This document shows, one piece after another, positions 10,688 to 23,437 of a stretch of 58,575 bases of DNA. Source of the stretch: Hymenochaete sp. R1 (taxonomy: Eukaryota > Basidiomycota > Agaricomycetes > Hymenochaetales > Hymenochaetaceae); assembly GCA_019400425.1 (NCBI GenBank), contig JAFREE010000149.1, positions 1-58,575 of the forward strand, in the 5' to 3' direction. Position 1 is the stretch's first letter. Each line of letters starts with the position of its first letter. The notes under the pieces were generated by a model. That model made no database searches and was not told the DNA's origin. It saw nothing but the letters and a program-made list of their open reading frames with translations. The translations under genes and the position numbers were made by a program.

Positions 10688-11528
10688 GTGACGACGGTCC
10701 TGAAAGGAGTAATAGTAGATGGTCAGTTGGCCAATAAATTGGACGTGTAGGGGTAGGTGTGGTGATTCGCACATTTAGCTCTCAGTTTTCTGTATAAAAA
10801 GTCCGACAGCCTGCTGATTCGACTTCATTTTGGCGTGCTAATGGACGAGGATCCGGAGAGGGGTTGGGGAGTTGGGGACCCCTGGCACGCCACGTTTATT
10901 CTCGGGCCCAGTAGAGTTCGCCACACCATACGTTTTGTGTGAGCAAGCTGAAATGACCTGATCAGGAGCAAAAAAATAACCTCTGATCCAAGTCATGAGT
11001 AAATGTTGGATGTCGGAGAGATGGATAGCAACTGACTTATGAAGGAAGCTGTTGGATCAATGTCTTAGATGGGATTGAAAATTGGCGGTAGGCTCCGTGA
11101 GTTCTTGGCTTGTTTGTTTGACTGGCCCAAAATTTGAAGAAAAGAAGGTGTAGGAGACTGATCCCGGCTTCGGAATGGGGTCTGGAATATTTTGACTAGC
11201 AAATGCAATTGAACTCAAATGGATTGAGTATATGGTTCTGTAGTGGTTCTGAAAACGGTGTAGATGATTGTATGCGCCACCCCTAGTAGTAGTCCAATCC
11301 AACGTATAAATCCTCTTCACTTTTTTTTCTTCTTTCCAACTCTCCTCGTACTCACGATATAGCCCGTCCTTTCCCTATCCTCTTCTCCCGGCACTTCCTC
11401 CCCCCCCTCTTCCTTCCCCCTTGTCTTTTGTTTATTTTTTCTTTTTATTATCATCTCACATTCAACATCGTCCTGGAGCGTACTTGAAGATTATCTATAC
11501 CAGTAGTAGTACTGACCTCTGGATCATC
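10688..11528. other. Intergenic: 3' flank and promoter of the Zn2Cys6 gene
   Basis: No credible ORF. The ~200 bp before 11529 are strongly pyrimidine-rich (CCTCTTCC, CTTTTTATT tracts around 11320-11450), typical of filamentous fungal promoters and transcription start regions. Confidence 0.5.
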
Positions 11529-14500
11529 ATGCCGCCTGCTCGAAGCAAGTCCGAACGGGACTCTCTCTCACCCGCCTCCTCGTCCGAAACCGAGAATAAA
11601 ACGGCGAAGCCAATCAAGCGAAAGTGCGTGGTAGCCCTCTGCTTTCCTCGTCCTCACGCTCCCACTTCCCCACGGGCGGATTTTATTTGTATGGGCTCGG
11701 TGTCTGACGAGCCTCGATCGATTGCCTCACGCGTCTTAGCCACCCCCTACTCGCATTGTTCCCCCTCCCTCCCCTCTTTCCCTCTCCTCCTCTCTTTCTT
11801 CAACCACCATCTTCCGGGATTTGCGTTCATGTCAATACTCTACTGATATACTCACTTTGTTCCCAAATGGCTTTCTCCAACAACAGGCGCCAGTCCCAAA
11901 GTACGTGTCTCACTCCGAGTATCGGCCGCGCCGTCCGGGCCGTGTCGCGCGCGCGCGCAATGCTGAATCGTGCCTTGTCTTGTCGGTTTGTAGGTTGCGA
12001 TGCGTGTCGAGCACGAAAAGTGCGGTGTGCGAGAGAGAATCAGGACGACCCACAGACGTCTTGCAAGCACTGTGTTGCCCTTGGAATTCCGTGTACATAC
12101 GAATACCAACCTAAGAAGCGCGGGCCTCCGAATCTGTGAGTTCCGCTCGGCTTGGACCCTCCCCTCCAGTTTACTTCGGACTTTCGAGTTCATTATGAAT
12201 TTTACAGGTACTTGCGTCGCCTCCAGGAAGCCGCAGCAGCCGCAGCTTCATCTCATAACGTGGTTAACGGCCAAGATGGAGAGCTGGCAACGCCATCTGT
12301 GAACGGAGGGACCGTTAAGAGCCCGTCATCACCACCGACCGTTGTTCCTTCGCAGAATCCAACATCCCCATTTCTCGAAGGAGGTATCAACAGCAACAAC
12401 GTGAACTCCCCATCTGCTCTCATCCCACCCTCTCGATACCCCATTGCCGCCGACACGTTCCATCCACACTATCCTGGCATGCATTCTACGCCGTCCATGC
12501 CAAGTCTCACTCGGCGGATGTCCGAATCATCTAATGACCCGCCCTTGGGAGCTCCAAGATCTGTTGGAAGTAACGCCGTGCCTACTTCGGCAGACTCTTT
12601 CAGTACATACCCTCTGTACAACTGGTCAGCATCATACAAACAGCAATCGCAATTACCAGTGCCTCCCCCGAACGCTCTCCCGCCCTTGTCGTACTATTAC
12701 CGTCCCCACAGACTCGAGGATGTTGCGCCTCGCGATACAATTATGCACATTATCTCTTTGTTCTTCGACTTTGTCTATCCGCTCACACCTTGTGTGCACA
12801 AACCGTCTTTCATGGCTGATCTGCACTCCAGGCGGGAGGAACGAGATCCCCTTTTCTTCGCACTGGTTATGTCAACTTGCGCATCTACGCTTGTACAGGT
12901 TCCCCGCTCGTATTTGCCCATGGAACGTCAAACAGTACGCAAGCTAGCTCAGATCTGCCACGAATCAAGCCGGCACATTTCTGTCGCGTCATACGACCCT
13001 CCTCAATCCATCCACGTCGTAATCCGCTACTTGTGAGTTTTTTTTTCTACCTTAAGATCGATTGTTTTCGAAAGAACCAGATGACTTCTGACATCACATC
13101 ACTCGGTTAATTTTTCTGTGTACAGCGACACTGTGTATCACTTCTGCGAAGGGCATGACGCTACATCCCACGCGTCTTTCGGAGAAACAGCACATATTGC
13201 AGTAACATTGCATATGCACGAGGAGTCATCCTACGAAGGCCTTGATCCTATTGAATGCGAAATAAGGAGACGGACCTTCTGGTTATTATTTGGCGCAGAC
13301 AAATCAATGTCGATCCTATTGGGTCGCCCGATTTGTCTTCGGGATGAAGACTGTACACTGGTCTTCCCAAAAGAAGTAGATGACGAATAGTAAGTCCTTT
13401 TACTTTTTCTGACCCAGTCTACCGAAGCTATGCCGAAGTTTGTCCTGGATTGTGTTGGTTTACATGTTACTGTTTCTAGTATTACGCCCACCGGAATACT
13501 GCCCCAGCCACATGGGAAGACCGCCGTCGTGTCGGGACTCAACTACATTTCGCGCATTTTTGCTCTCTTGGGTGAGATCCAGGTCCGCATTCGAGTGGAT
13601 AAACGTTCTCCGCCACAGGGACATTTCGCGACTGCCCGACTCGAGGAAGTACGCTCACTGCACGGTCGGATCATGGCTGCCCTCTCACATGCGCCGGCGC
13701 CTCTCCGCCTGAAGAGTGCAGGTCTGCAGGCATCCCATATGCCAGCAGAGCTAGGGGGAGCTGGTTTCCGACAAGCAACGTACGCGGAAGTTAAGGACTT
13801 TTTCGATAATCCCAATGCCAGCCGTGCGAACGCTTCGAATGCATTCCTTGTGATGCAGGCGAACTTGTATGTCACTCAGGTGAGAAATTGCTCCCGCTTC
13901 ACTCGTTATTTTGGGAAGATCTTTCCCAGCTTGAGCAGTTTTCCTTGCTGCTTTCCGACCTCTTTTTCACGTCTTTTTTTCGTGGGTTTTGAAATATATG
14001 TCTCTGACCTACGACTTTTCCGTTTGTTTAGCAACTCGTGAGATTTGTCATTGAACAATACCGGGACGATCTTGAATCACAGCTACGTGGTGTTGCGGAC
14101 GCGCGGACACTCGAAGCACTCGAACAACAGATTGCTGAAGGCCGTGAGGCCGTAGCGAGTGATCTTTTAAACGTCCTGCATTCGATTCCCATCCAGTCCA
14201 TCGCTACGAACGGGCCAAGTCTTGTGCACAAGGTGCGCTTCGTGGCCTCGACACTACTGGACGCCGTCCGCAAAGCAGACACGCAGCCTGCCTCGGCGGC
14301 ACGTGCCCATGCCTATCTTTGTACGTTGTCTCACCGATGGTACCTTCTGATCTTGTCATTCACACGGCAATGTGTATTACAGGGGACTTCCTCTCGATTC
14401 TCTCAGAGATCGAAAGGAACTATCTGTGAGTCATCATCGCTTCTCGTAATAGGCTGGAGATCTGTTCTGATATAGCCTCTCTCTTTCTCTACCTTTTTTT

Positions 14501-14577
14501 TTAATCGTAACTTATCCAGGCTGGATGACGACCGGGACGGGGGCTCCAGCGGAGACTCTGGCGTTATTTTCAGCTAA
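11529..14577 (+). CDS. Zn2Cys6 fungal-specific transcription factor
   Basis: Nuclear DNA-binding regulator. Nine exons join in frame to 709 aa: 11529-11623, 11887-11900 (14-nt microexon), 11994-12135, 12208-13032, 13126-13389, 13480-13879, 14032-14320, 14383-14425, 14520-14577. A basic leader (PIKRKRQSQS) precedes the binuclear zinc cluster at about residues 37-65, with six cysteines spaced C-x2-C-x6-C-x11-C-x2-C-x6-C (CDACRARKVRCARE... CKHCVALGIPC). A linker coiled segment (LYLRRLQEAAA) and a long Ser/Pro-rich region follow. The middle-homology region (fungal_trans) starts near residue 260, with SLFFDFVYPLTPCVHKPSF and ECEIRRRTFWLLFGADKSMS. Target genes cannot be told from sequence. Confidence 0.92.
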
Positions 14578-15550
14578 GAACGCGAAGGCCCTTCTCAGAT
14601 ATTCGTACACCCAGCTCTCAATCTCTCTGCCATATAAGTGTAGCCACTATTCGATTTCTCATATCCCTGATCCCGCGCTGTTGATGTGTTGTGTCTTGTA
14701 CTTAACTTTATTTCTCTCTCTCTTTCTCGGAATGTTTGGTACGTGATACCAGTCCCAGGAGTACTTGTGTGTTGCTCTCCTTTCTTCGGTCGGATTCTTG
14801 AATACCTATTTAAAGCATCCTATCTAACTGTATTCCCTTCTTCTGTCTGTCTGCCGGTGTTACCTCCGTTAACGCCGTTTCTATTTTCGGGCACTTGCTT
14901 CATGTGATGTTCGTATTTTTCCCGAACCACCCATCTGTCTATCTCCTTTGTCTCTTTAACCCATTTCGCCTTGACTTCCCAACCTTTCCTTTTCATGCCT
15001 CTCGCTGATCACCACACGGCTCCCTTACGTCCCATCCTTCCTTTTAACGACTTTCTTTTTTAAACAGACATGCGGGGCGTTCTATTGTGCAAGCAAGCAG
15101 TTGTGTCTTCAACAGTGCCATGTGATATGTAACATAGTAAAACAAAATTAACACGGCTTGAATAAACACGACCAAGGATTATGTGTATACTTGCAGAAGA
15201 CAAACTCCAGAGATTGACACTTGACCTGTGAGGATTGAGCCACTGCTGGATCGACAAACAGTAGCAAAGGAATGCGACGCGTCGACTCACGCTCAGCTCT
15301 CACCAGAGTCACCTTGTCCCCGACCGTCGTCTCCCCTATTGACACCTTCCACTGGTCGGCTGAGCACCACCGATTGTCGACAGGTGTACGCACTGACGGC
15401 GACTTTTGGCTTCAATTGAAGCTATTGCTGTAAAATTGGCGCACAGCGGAGACCATTCGTTACTCACTGCTATTATATTGGTCCAGCACGAACTACAACC
15501 GTCCCATCGCTGGCAAAATTGCTTGCTTCGGAAATAAACGAGACTTCAAG
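14578..15550. other. Intergenic; weak minus-strand ORF only
   Basis: This is the gap between the Zn2Cys6 gene and AOS1. A minus-strand frame at 15393-15148 can be read as a short Cys-containing peptide (RWCSADQWKVSIGETTVGDK, then a GTGAGT donor and QSLEFVFCKYTHNPWSCLF to TAA), but it has no clear start codon. It may be a small gene divergent from AOS1 or a chance ORF. Pyrimidine-rich non-coding DNA fills the rest. Confidence 0.35.
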
Positions 15551-17551
15551 ATGCCAGAAGAATCTCAGGCCGGGCATAATAATGTCCCGCTGCAAATAAC
15601 AGAAGGTATGTGGTTTGTCTTGTGTCAGTGTTAGAGCGCTTTTCGTCTTCTTCGACGTGGGCAAGTGTCGCGTGGACGACAAGCATACTGGTGTCTCTGC
15701 GACTGCCGTGAATTCTCCGGGCGCGTCCTCTCGGTAACCCGGCGCAGCCAATCCGGTTCCAATCTGAGAACATCGGATGGTGTTGTCAAGAATTGCTGCG
15801 CTGTGTTCTTCTCTTTCTTTGGGAGTAACTCGACGCTCATGGGGACCTTTCATGCGGTACTGTAGATGAAGCTGCCGTGTATGACCGTCAGATACGACTA
15901 TGGGGTCTTGAAGCACAACAGAGGTTAGTTGTTAAACTATATAACGGTTAAAAAGTTCTCCGTGATTTGTTTCGATTCCTACAGCTCGTGTCGTGTTCTT
16001 ATCATACTAACCTTTATTTTTTGGTCTCCCCTAATCTATATGATTTCTGATGAAAGATTATGTACTGTAGAATGCGAAACGCCACAATTATGATCGTGCG
16101 ACTGAAAGGAATTGCGACCGAGACGATCAAGAACATCGTATTGGCGGGCATCGGTAAACTCATTGTCGTTGACGATGCCCTCGTCTCCGAGGAGGACCTT
16201 GGGACAGGGTTTTTCTTTCAGGACAACGATGTTGGCAAAAAGGTGCGTCTAATCAGATATTCTTTACATGCTTGTCAGCTTGTTTTTCTACGGAGACATT
16301 TCGAAATTTAGTTCTTGCGGTATAACGCCGTGCACTGCTGAAGCTGCCCCTCAGAATGTTTTTCTTATGCCTTTCTCATCTGTCTTTGAGATGTTGATGC
16401 TCATTACGTCCTTATGTTCAGAGAGTCGATGCGGCTAAATCGAGAATCGAAAGTCTCAACCCTCTCGTTAATGTAGAAGTTATTTCTTCGTTCGAAGGCT
16501 TGGAGTCGCAAAACCTATCATACACGCTACGCGATGTGGATCTCATGTGTGTGTGCGACTCGGACCGGGATACCATGGTACGTACCTTCATATGAGCGTC
16601 TGATCATAGGTCAAATGACACTAATCGCGATGATGATATGCTTGGTGTTTGTCGTCAATCTCTTTCAAAAAATGGATCTGGAAAATATATGTTCCCGACG
16701 TCGCTTCTTTCCCCACTTTGTCTTTTTTGAAATTCGAACAGATACGCGTGAACGTTGCCTGTCGGGCTCTGAACAAACCGTTTTACGCCGGCGGATGTTA
16801 TGGGCTGCTCGGGTTCATTTTCTGCGACCTGATCGAACACGATTATCTTGCACCGTAATTACTAAGCTCCCGAAGTTTCTGCTTTTGGCCTACACTGACT
16901 CCATGCGCTCCTCTATAGCGATACATCGGATCCGAAGGATCCTGGGAAGCGGCTGAAGAAAACGACCTCTTATTGTCCCCTCGAAACTGCCTTGAGACCC
17001 TATTCGTGGGACAAGCTCACTCGGGTGCAAACCAAGGAACTGAATCCAGCTGCTGTCTTTGCGATACTGGGTACGTATCTCGTAAGGAATCCTTGGGAAT
17101 GGATGACCGATACTTGAGATTTCTCGTCGTTTCAGCCTTATGGGAGTTTCAAATCCAGCATAGTGGCGGGCTGCCCAATGAGGAGGCCTGTGGTCCTGAA
17201 CTGGAGGCTATCGCAAGTCAGCTGTTGTTGGGTGCGAGTGTCCACAAAAAGGTACTTGCTGCGATGCCTAATGATATCATAAAGTGAGCTGCTTCCCGTC
17301 CACGGCCTTGATTTCCTTTACAACTTTCATCGCAAATACTATATGTGTCGCTCATGCTTATGGTTCTCCCCAGATCTTTAGCGACTACAGCAAGGCACGA
17401 GTTCTCCCCAGTGTGTGCTGTTATTGGCGGAATGTTAGCCCAAGATATGCTCAAGGCTCTTTCAGGACGAGAACCTCCTATCGCCAACTTCTTTGTTTTC
17501 GATGGAAACACCGGACATGGTTCTGTCTGTTGTATGAATATGTCTCGGTAG
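15551..17551 (+). CDS. AOS1: SUMO-activating enzyme E1, subunit 1 (AOS1/SAE1)
   Basis: Regulatory half of the heterodimeric SUMO E1; with UBA2 it adenylates SUMO and passes it to UBC9. Eight exons (15551-15605, 15866-15923, 16071-16242, 16422-16577, 16742-16854, 16919-17070, 17136-17283, 17374-17551) join to 343 aa, the normal size for the family. The N-terminus reaches the signature YDRQIRLWGLEAQQR at about 23-37. The Rossmann-type ThiF/E1 fold follows (KNIVLAGIGKLIVVDD, DVDLMCVCDSD, NKPFYAGGCYGLLGF) and the C-terminal part ends HEFSPVCAVIGGMLAQDMLK, NFFVFDGNTGHG. As in other AOS1 proteins the catalytic cysteine domain is absent, since UBA2 supplies it. Start at 15551 chosen because exon 1 then splices in phase to the conserved block. 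Confidence 0.95.
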
Positions 17552-20053
17552 CAAACTTACGTCTGTATTTTCTTTCATTTTATGTCTACTTTAAGCTTGA
17601 TTTATCTAAAGGCCCATATCTCAGCACCGCCAAACGAGCCTAGATATCGACCCAAGCTTGGAAGTTATTCAGTGTCATGCGGGGCATTAACCTTCACTCT
17701 TTCCTTTTGCGCCTAAAGCGCGAAGCTATTGGAGAACAGCGGGTCCTTTCCATTCCATTCATTCCTATTATAAGCCCTTCGTACACCTATCGGCTGGGTT
17801 CTCCCGCTACTTCGCCATTCATAACAAAGGCACCGGAGGGCAGGTGTCCCAGGGGCTCGATTCACTTCACTGTGAACACTACATGGGGCTCGCGACGAGA
17901 CGATCCAGACGCGATTCGCTGTTCCATTCGTTTGAGAGTCTTCGGAGAATGCTACTCAACTCTTCTCCGTCTCCACCCTTCTGACTGCCATCTCTCAAAC
18001 TATTCATCCGTGAGGTTTCGCCGTGAATGGCTTTGCGATTACCATTGGCAATGATACTCACGTGGTCAACTTCAGTCAGTCACTTTTCAATTGAATGGTC
18101 GGACACAGTAAAATAATGTACAAAGAGAACGCGCGACTTTCCGTTCTTTCTGATAATTCCCGCCCCTTTTTTTGGTCTTCCCCAGGTTTAAATCAATCAC
18201 AAGCAAGCAAAGGGGGAGAAATGACGAGAAACGAGATCGCCGTTATCGCTGGGGCAGCACCTCGCAGTGTGGGGCGGCATCCGCAAAGGACGGAAGGGAC
18301 GTCCTTTCGTACGATTGTACGTACGCAATGGTACGCGGGTACGGGAGATATAAACAGCCATGTACCATGGACCGTTGTACGTACGTTAGGATGTCGGAAA
18401 GCGGAAGAAGTCTCAAGATCGCGAAAGGGCAGGATAAGAAAAGATGTGTGAAGGTCGTAGATCCGTGCACCGCAGTGTTCTTCCGGATCCCTCAAAGGAT
18501 TTTCTTTGGGTAGGTGAACGAATGGGTATGATTTCATAGGGTTGTGGATAAGTGGGTGGGTATGGGTTTGGGTTTGGGCATGGGCATGGGCTGCGGTTGC
18601 GTTCTTATTCCCACCGACTCCGAGAGCCTGATTCTTTGGAGCCCTCTTGACTTGTCGATCATCTAATCTTGAACCATCATCTGAGGCTGGGTGCGCCTTG
18701 TGAAATATTCGCTCATTGGCCTCTGCCCCAAGCCACCAAAATTGACAGAACATCTGACCATAGGGGTTTTCCCTGCTCACTTATCTTCTCCCCATAATTA
18801 TCTGAAAAGTGTGAGTGCGTAAAAGCGTTTGTCTGGAGCTGTATACTCGAGTCAAACATTGCTTTGACAATGAGATTTTGAAGACGTTGGATAAATACAG
18901 TCAAGTGTAATTCTTCTGACTTCAAGCTGATGTGCGACCTCGTAGGCGCGAAGTTTGCTCTCGGTCTATTAGCTCCTGCTCGAATCTGGCAATCTCTTGA
19001 TCGACTAACTTGTCTTACTACCATTTCGTTCCGCCTCGTTATCACGCAAAGCTTTTTTTATGGGCGGCGCTCGCTCGACAACGGTTTCACCCTCGCGACG
19101 CGCAAGCTTTACAACAATATTTTGAAAGCACGCAAGGGCTAAGCATGGAAAAAGACTTACTAGCCGTCAGGCCCAGTCCTATCGCTCGACGCCGCCTTGC
19201 CATTCTTTTGGTAAATATATTGTTCGTGCTTTGCTTGTGAGGTCTTGGAATCGAAAATCTTCTGAGTTTCCTAAATGCTGGTTTCGGACGATATGATTTT
19301 GCTCAGGTTTGACGAATGATTAGACTTGGATCTCTTTCAGGTTCAGCATACTTCTGATCGTCGTCGTTGTAGGGTTGAGGATTTCCGACATTTTGGTCTG
19401 GGTTTGGCTCTCGTTTGACTTCTGATTGGATTATGTCGATTTGCTTCCCGGTGAAGGCGAGGCTGGATGTATTGAGAGATGATCGATGACCGTTGCTATC
19501 TACATCATGATTAGATTGTATGCACCAGACTTGTTTTTCATTGGGTACGAAAAGGTTGTCCTAGCATGACGTCGAGTATGGGATCATAAGTGTTTAAGTC
19601 TGAATCTAAACCAATATTAATGCTTCATCAAGTTGGCGCTTGTATTCGCAGTTTCTTTCTTGCGTGTGGTGAGGCTCAAGATTAGACAAGCCTTCGAAAT
19701 GACCCAGTCGGAAAAAATTATAAAAAGGCTCTTTTTTCAGGTCCTCCATCGAATATATGTTTTTTTTTTATACTAACAGAGGGTGCGTCGAGTCAAGGCG
19801 GCTAAACAACTAAAAAGACGAGTCTTTAGTCCCGACTGAATGCTAATCTCGGTTTCTTAGCTGAATTACTAGAATCCACATGATTACATTCGGCAAAATA
19901 ATTTCCATCCAAGCTTTAGATCCAGGTAGCGGCTAGCCAGTGGAATCTATCATGGTGGGATGCGTTTGGTGGAGGAAGTATATTATTAATGAAGTGCAGT
20001 GAATAGCGATGGTACATTAACGGAAGTTCATGAAACAAGACACAATTATATGA
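17552..20053. other. Long gene-poor stretch
   Basis: About 2.5 kb without a confident gene. It contains: an open frame at 17677-18054 (+) of unremarkable composition; a 195-aa minus-strand frame at 18780-18193 that is low-complexity (His/Thr runs) and has no domain; a GTAC-rich cluster at 18308-18390; GGGTTTGGGCAT simple repeats near 18545-18595; and a plus-strand frame near 19010-19210 containing RQRFHPRDAQALQQYFESTQ that ends at a GTAAAT donor and could be a gene relic. The rest is AT-rich and silent. Confidence 0.4.
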
Positions 20054-20531
20054 TCAAGCCTCGCTCCCTTTTTTCTTTAAGATTTCTCTCTCCTCTCTAG
20101 CGATCTCCTGGTCAATTTCCTTCCCTCTCGAGGGTTTGTTTCCGTGATCTTCTGCAGCATTATCATATAGAGCTCCCTCAGCAGGCGGTGGCTTTGCGTT
20201 CTCGGCAGCTTCCTCCTGTTCGTTTTGCTGCAGAAGGGTTAGGACCAAGATGGCACACAAACAAAGTGATGCGTCCACTTACTATCTTCTCTAACTCAGC
20301 TCTCTTATCTACCGTCAAGTCATCGCTCTTATCGTGAATGTTATGCAAATTCTGCTCTTGCGTCAGAGCGTACCTCTCGCCGGTGTCGCCGGTGTCATTC
20401 CTAAACAAATGAAGGTCCCATTGTCAGTAATCCGGATAGAGAAAACACTGAGACAATCGAATAACAGACCTCTGATCACCGTCATTGTAAACTTGTCCAC
20501 CACCAACGTTAGATTGCAGGGTACCAGACAT
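20054..20531 (-). CDS. Small hydrophilic protein (unknown function)
   Basis: Three exons (20531-20470, 20400-20283, 20227-20054) join in frame to 117 aa. The product is highly charged, without Cys or membrane segments: MSGTLQSNVGGGQVYNDGDQ at the start, a middle with TGERYALTQEQNLHNIHDKS, and a Glu/Lys-rich end (EIAREEREILKKKGSEA) likely to form helix. Composition recalls small stress-induced, disordered fungal proteins, but no family was recognised. Introns have good GT..AG borders and preserve phase, which is the main support. A TATA box lies about 100 bp upstream of the start codon, uncommon for housekeeping genes here and suggesting inducible expression. Confidence 0.7.
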
Positions 20532-20628
20532 GTTACGTTGATTTGAGTAGTTTTTATAAATCGATTGCTGGTTCTCAGAATGTGTGTGCACTGGTGATGG
20601 TATGTCGAGAGTGATTCCTTTGAATGCC

Positions 20629-20636
20629 CTTTTATA
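20629..20636 (-). promoter_or_regulatory. TATA box of the small hydrophilic gene
   Basis: Minus strand reads TATAAAAG at 20636-20629, 98-105 bp before the ATG at 20531. It is the best TATA match next to any gene in the window. Position fits a short 5' UTR. Confidence 0.55.
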
Positions 20637-20639
20637 CAG

Positions 20640-21315
20640 ACTCAAAGAGCGCTTTCGCCACCTCGCAATTGTGGCGACTCGTCCATGACGTCACATGATG
20701 ATGTCATTTTGTGGAAATCCAAATAAGGAAGGTACTGCGAAACATGAATATGATGGACGGTTGGGCGAAGCAACACAAATTTTCTTCTTTCATTTCACAC
20801 ACGGATACCAATGGACGATATCGTTCAACATCCTTGATTTTTTCGGACTGGTACTGTTAGAGAGGATGGATTGTTCGTGATGATCTCCCATAGTCCTCGG
20901 CGCCAGCTTGAGGGCTGATCCTCCTCTTGGCTCGGTTTGATGGTGAGGAACTTTCTCGTTGAAGAGGGTACGATACAACCGACGACGTCTGTGTACGAGA
21001 GTACTTTTCACCGAACTAAACAGTTTGTCTTGTTTCATTTTAAAAGTGTTGAGAACGAAGTCAATGATGATAGATAATTTTCTTTCCTGTGATGACGTAT
21101 CCGAGATGGACTACATATAAGCAAGACAGGACTACAAGACAACAAAATGCAGAAAGCAAAGGCAAAGCGAGAATAATGACCAAGGCAATAGAAAGTAGTA
21201 ATACTATCAACAATCAAATATGGATACAATGGAATAATTCAGAAATAGCAAGCGCTAGTCGTTATCGTACGAAATGTCCGCCAAAAGAAAGGTAGTGAGT
21301 AGTGACTGAACGTCG
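20640..21315. other. Intergenic, no gene seen
   Basis: Non-coding region between the small hydrophilic gene (its upstream side) and the 3' end of the coiled-coil gene, both on the minus strand. ORFs here are short and without protein-like composition. Confidence 0.5.
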
Positions 21316-23437
21316 TCATCCACCCGAAGCGCCTTCCAACAACCCTTCAGCACCGCTGACATCCAAGCTGTCCGGACGTTCGTCCAGAATTGAGACGAAA
21401 TCACTCCCCGATTGCAATGCCAACTCAACAATCACGCCTCGGGTAATAGAGACGTGATTCCGCTGCTGGTTGAGTGCATGTTCTCCCAGAACTTGGTGTA
21501 AAGATGATAAAGGCTGATGTGTTGATTCAGTAAGAACAGTACCATCCACAGCATCGTCGCCAAATGACGTATTTGATATCGATGCGTCTACCTCTCCAGC
21601 ACGAAGTCTATTCTCGGGTCTGGCGTCGTTCGTGTTCAGCTGAAGCTGCTCGGGCTCTCGCTCGACTTCTTCCTGGGGGTCAATATCAAAATCAATTTCA
21701 TCGTCGGTGGGTGTGTCGGGAAGAGGGATGAGGCTGGCATCGATGGGTGAGGTTGGCGTGAGGAGACACGACATGGAAGATGACGCTGGCGTATCGGTTT
21801 CCGGGGATGGATGCGTAGGGGAGGGAGTAGGGTCTGCTGAAAAGTCTAATATGTTGGCGTTTCGCGATCTGAGCAGAGAAGAAGGGCCGGGTGGAGGCGA
21901 GTCGAAGATGAGGAGAGGTGTTGGCGCGTAGAAGTCTGTATTTTGAAGGGAAGTATTTTCCCCCTCTCGAATGGATTGGGGCGGGGGAATCCGCTGACCC
22001 TGGCTTTGGACTCTTTGAATCTCATTCTTCAGCTGGGAGTTCTCATCTAGTAAGAGTTTTTCTTGATCTCGATAGTGTTCAAGCTCTGCTCGAAGGCCGT
22101 CTTCTGAGTGCATGAGACTGTACCTTTCGTTAGAAACTAAAACCAGAGCATGGGGGGAAGGAGCGTACCGAATGCATTCTTCTTCAAGGAGCAATACATC
22201 CTTGAACCCATCGACGTCGTCCGCTTCCCTTGGGGATGCAGCTCGCCGATATTTGACACGGTGGAGCCTCTCATCAAGATCATACATCTCAAGCTCATTT
22301 TGGAGCAGTGCGCGTAGCGCTTCTTTCTCTTTTGTAAGATCCGATAAGCTTCTCCGTAGGTCATAAATCTCCGCTTCGAGTGCAAGCAGGGCAGATGTGG
22401 TATGTCCATCTACAATAGCCGTCTCAGTTTGTGCTCCGACGCAGTTTGTCGACCGCGGGGAAGTCTGGACTGCACGTTCGGATCTACTCTGCGAACGAGA
22501 AAGTCTTTCCTGTTCCGATTTCTAATTCGAGTTGTTGGATCAGTAGTTGGAACAATAGTATAAGAAACTCACCTTTCGCCCCAGAGAGGCTAGCTCGTGC
22601 TCGAGGGCACGGTTCATGTCCAGTAGTTGGGAAGCAGGGATGTCTCGAAGCTCCTCCGAGTGCGAAAATGTACGTTTTCCAAGTTTAGGTGGCACACAAC
22701 GACATGTGGTACTGCGGCGAGCCAATTCAGCATCTCGAGCAGCCACCCGTGAGTTAAGAGCGGCGATACGGCGCTCGGACTCTGCGATGGCGTTTGCGTG
22801 TGTTTTCCGCTCCCGATCCAGGGACTCGGTGAGTTCGGCGACGAGAGACGGGCTGAATGTGTTGTCGCAGGCGCATTCTTTGCTCGGTACTCGTTTGTGT
22901 GCATTCTGTGAAGGTTGAATAGCGAGCTCGTCACTGAAACTGATCGAAGTCGAATGCCATGTAGAGAAGTCATTGTTGGCTTCGACTATGAAGAAGAAAT
23001 GATATGAGCGGGCTCGGTCGCAACAAATGCAAAACTCGATGCGCACCTCTCTTGACCAGTTGTAAGACTGCATTTCCCATGTCCTGTTTCTCCCTCTCTG
23101 CTTTGCGGAGACTCGCCCTGCACGCATGTAGTTTCCGTGACATGCGCTCATTCTCCGTCTGAGACTCTTTGAGCTCGAGCGTGGATGACGCCTGAAGTTC
23201 ATCAAGGGTGTCGAGGACAGCTAACAGCCGTATTTCGAGCAGTGTAATGCGTTCGGAACGAACATCGAGTTGTGAGTGAAGGACATCGATCTAGAGAAGA
23301 TTGATAAGATAATGGATGTGACTAGATGTGAATCACCGGAGACAATGAACCATCGACCACGCACGCACCTGCCTGTCCTTGTCTGCTAATAATTCATGTA
23401 TCGCTTGTTTTCGATTGGTGGATGTATGTTTCTCCAT
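21316..23437 (-). CDS. Coiled-coil protein, unknown function
   Basis: Five exons (23437-23369, 23290-23047, 22985-22573, 22521-22169, 22123-21316) join in frame to 628 aa. The N-terminal two thirds are heptad-rich coiled coil (IDVLHSQLDVRSERITLLEI, VAELTESLDRERKTHANAIA, ALLALEAEIYDLRRSLSDLT, AELEHYRDQEKLLLDENSQL). The last ~240 residues are disordered, rich in Pro, Ser and Thr, then acidic (TDDEIDFDIDPQEEVEREPE). This layout fits a structural or tethering protein, for example of the cytoskeleton or of Golgi/centrosomal scaffolds, but no family signature was recognised. A pair of Cys (ECACDNTF, CRCVP) in the middle is conspicuous. The start at 23437 gives a short first exon spliced in phase. 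Confidence 0.8.

Noticed and set aside
10247..10774. 175-aa minus-strand ORF
   Set aside because: Antisense to the end of the 891-aa helical-repeat gene.
15473..15916. 147-aa minus-strand ORF over the start of AOS1
   Set aside because: It is the antisense shadow of AOS1 exons 1-2 and intron 1; the plus strand carries the conserved YDRQIRLWGLEAQQR block.
18193..18780. 195-aa minus-strand ORF
   Set aside because: Low-complexity His/Thr content from GGGTTTGG-type repeats on the other strand, no domain, no splice or promoter support.
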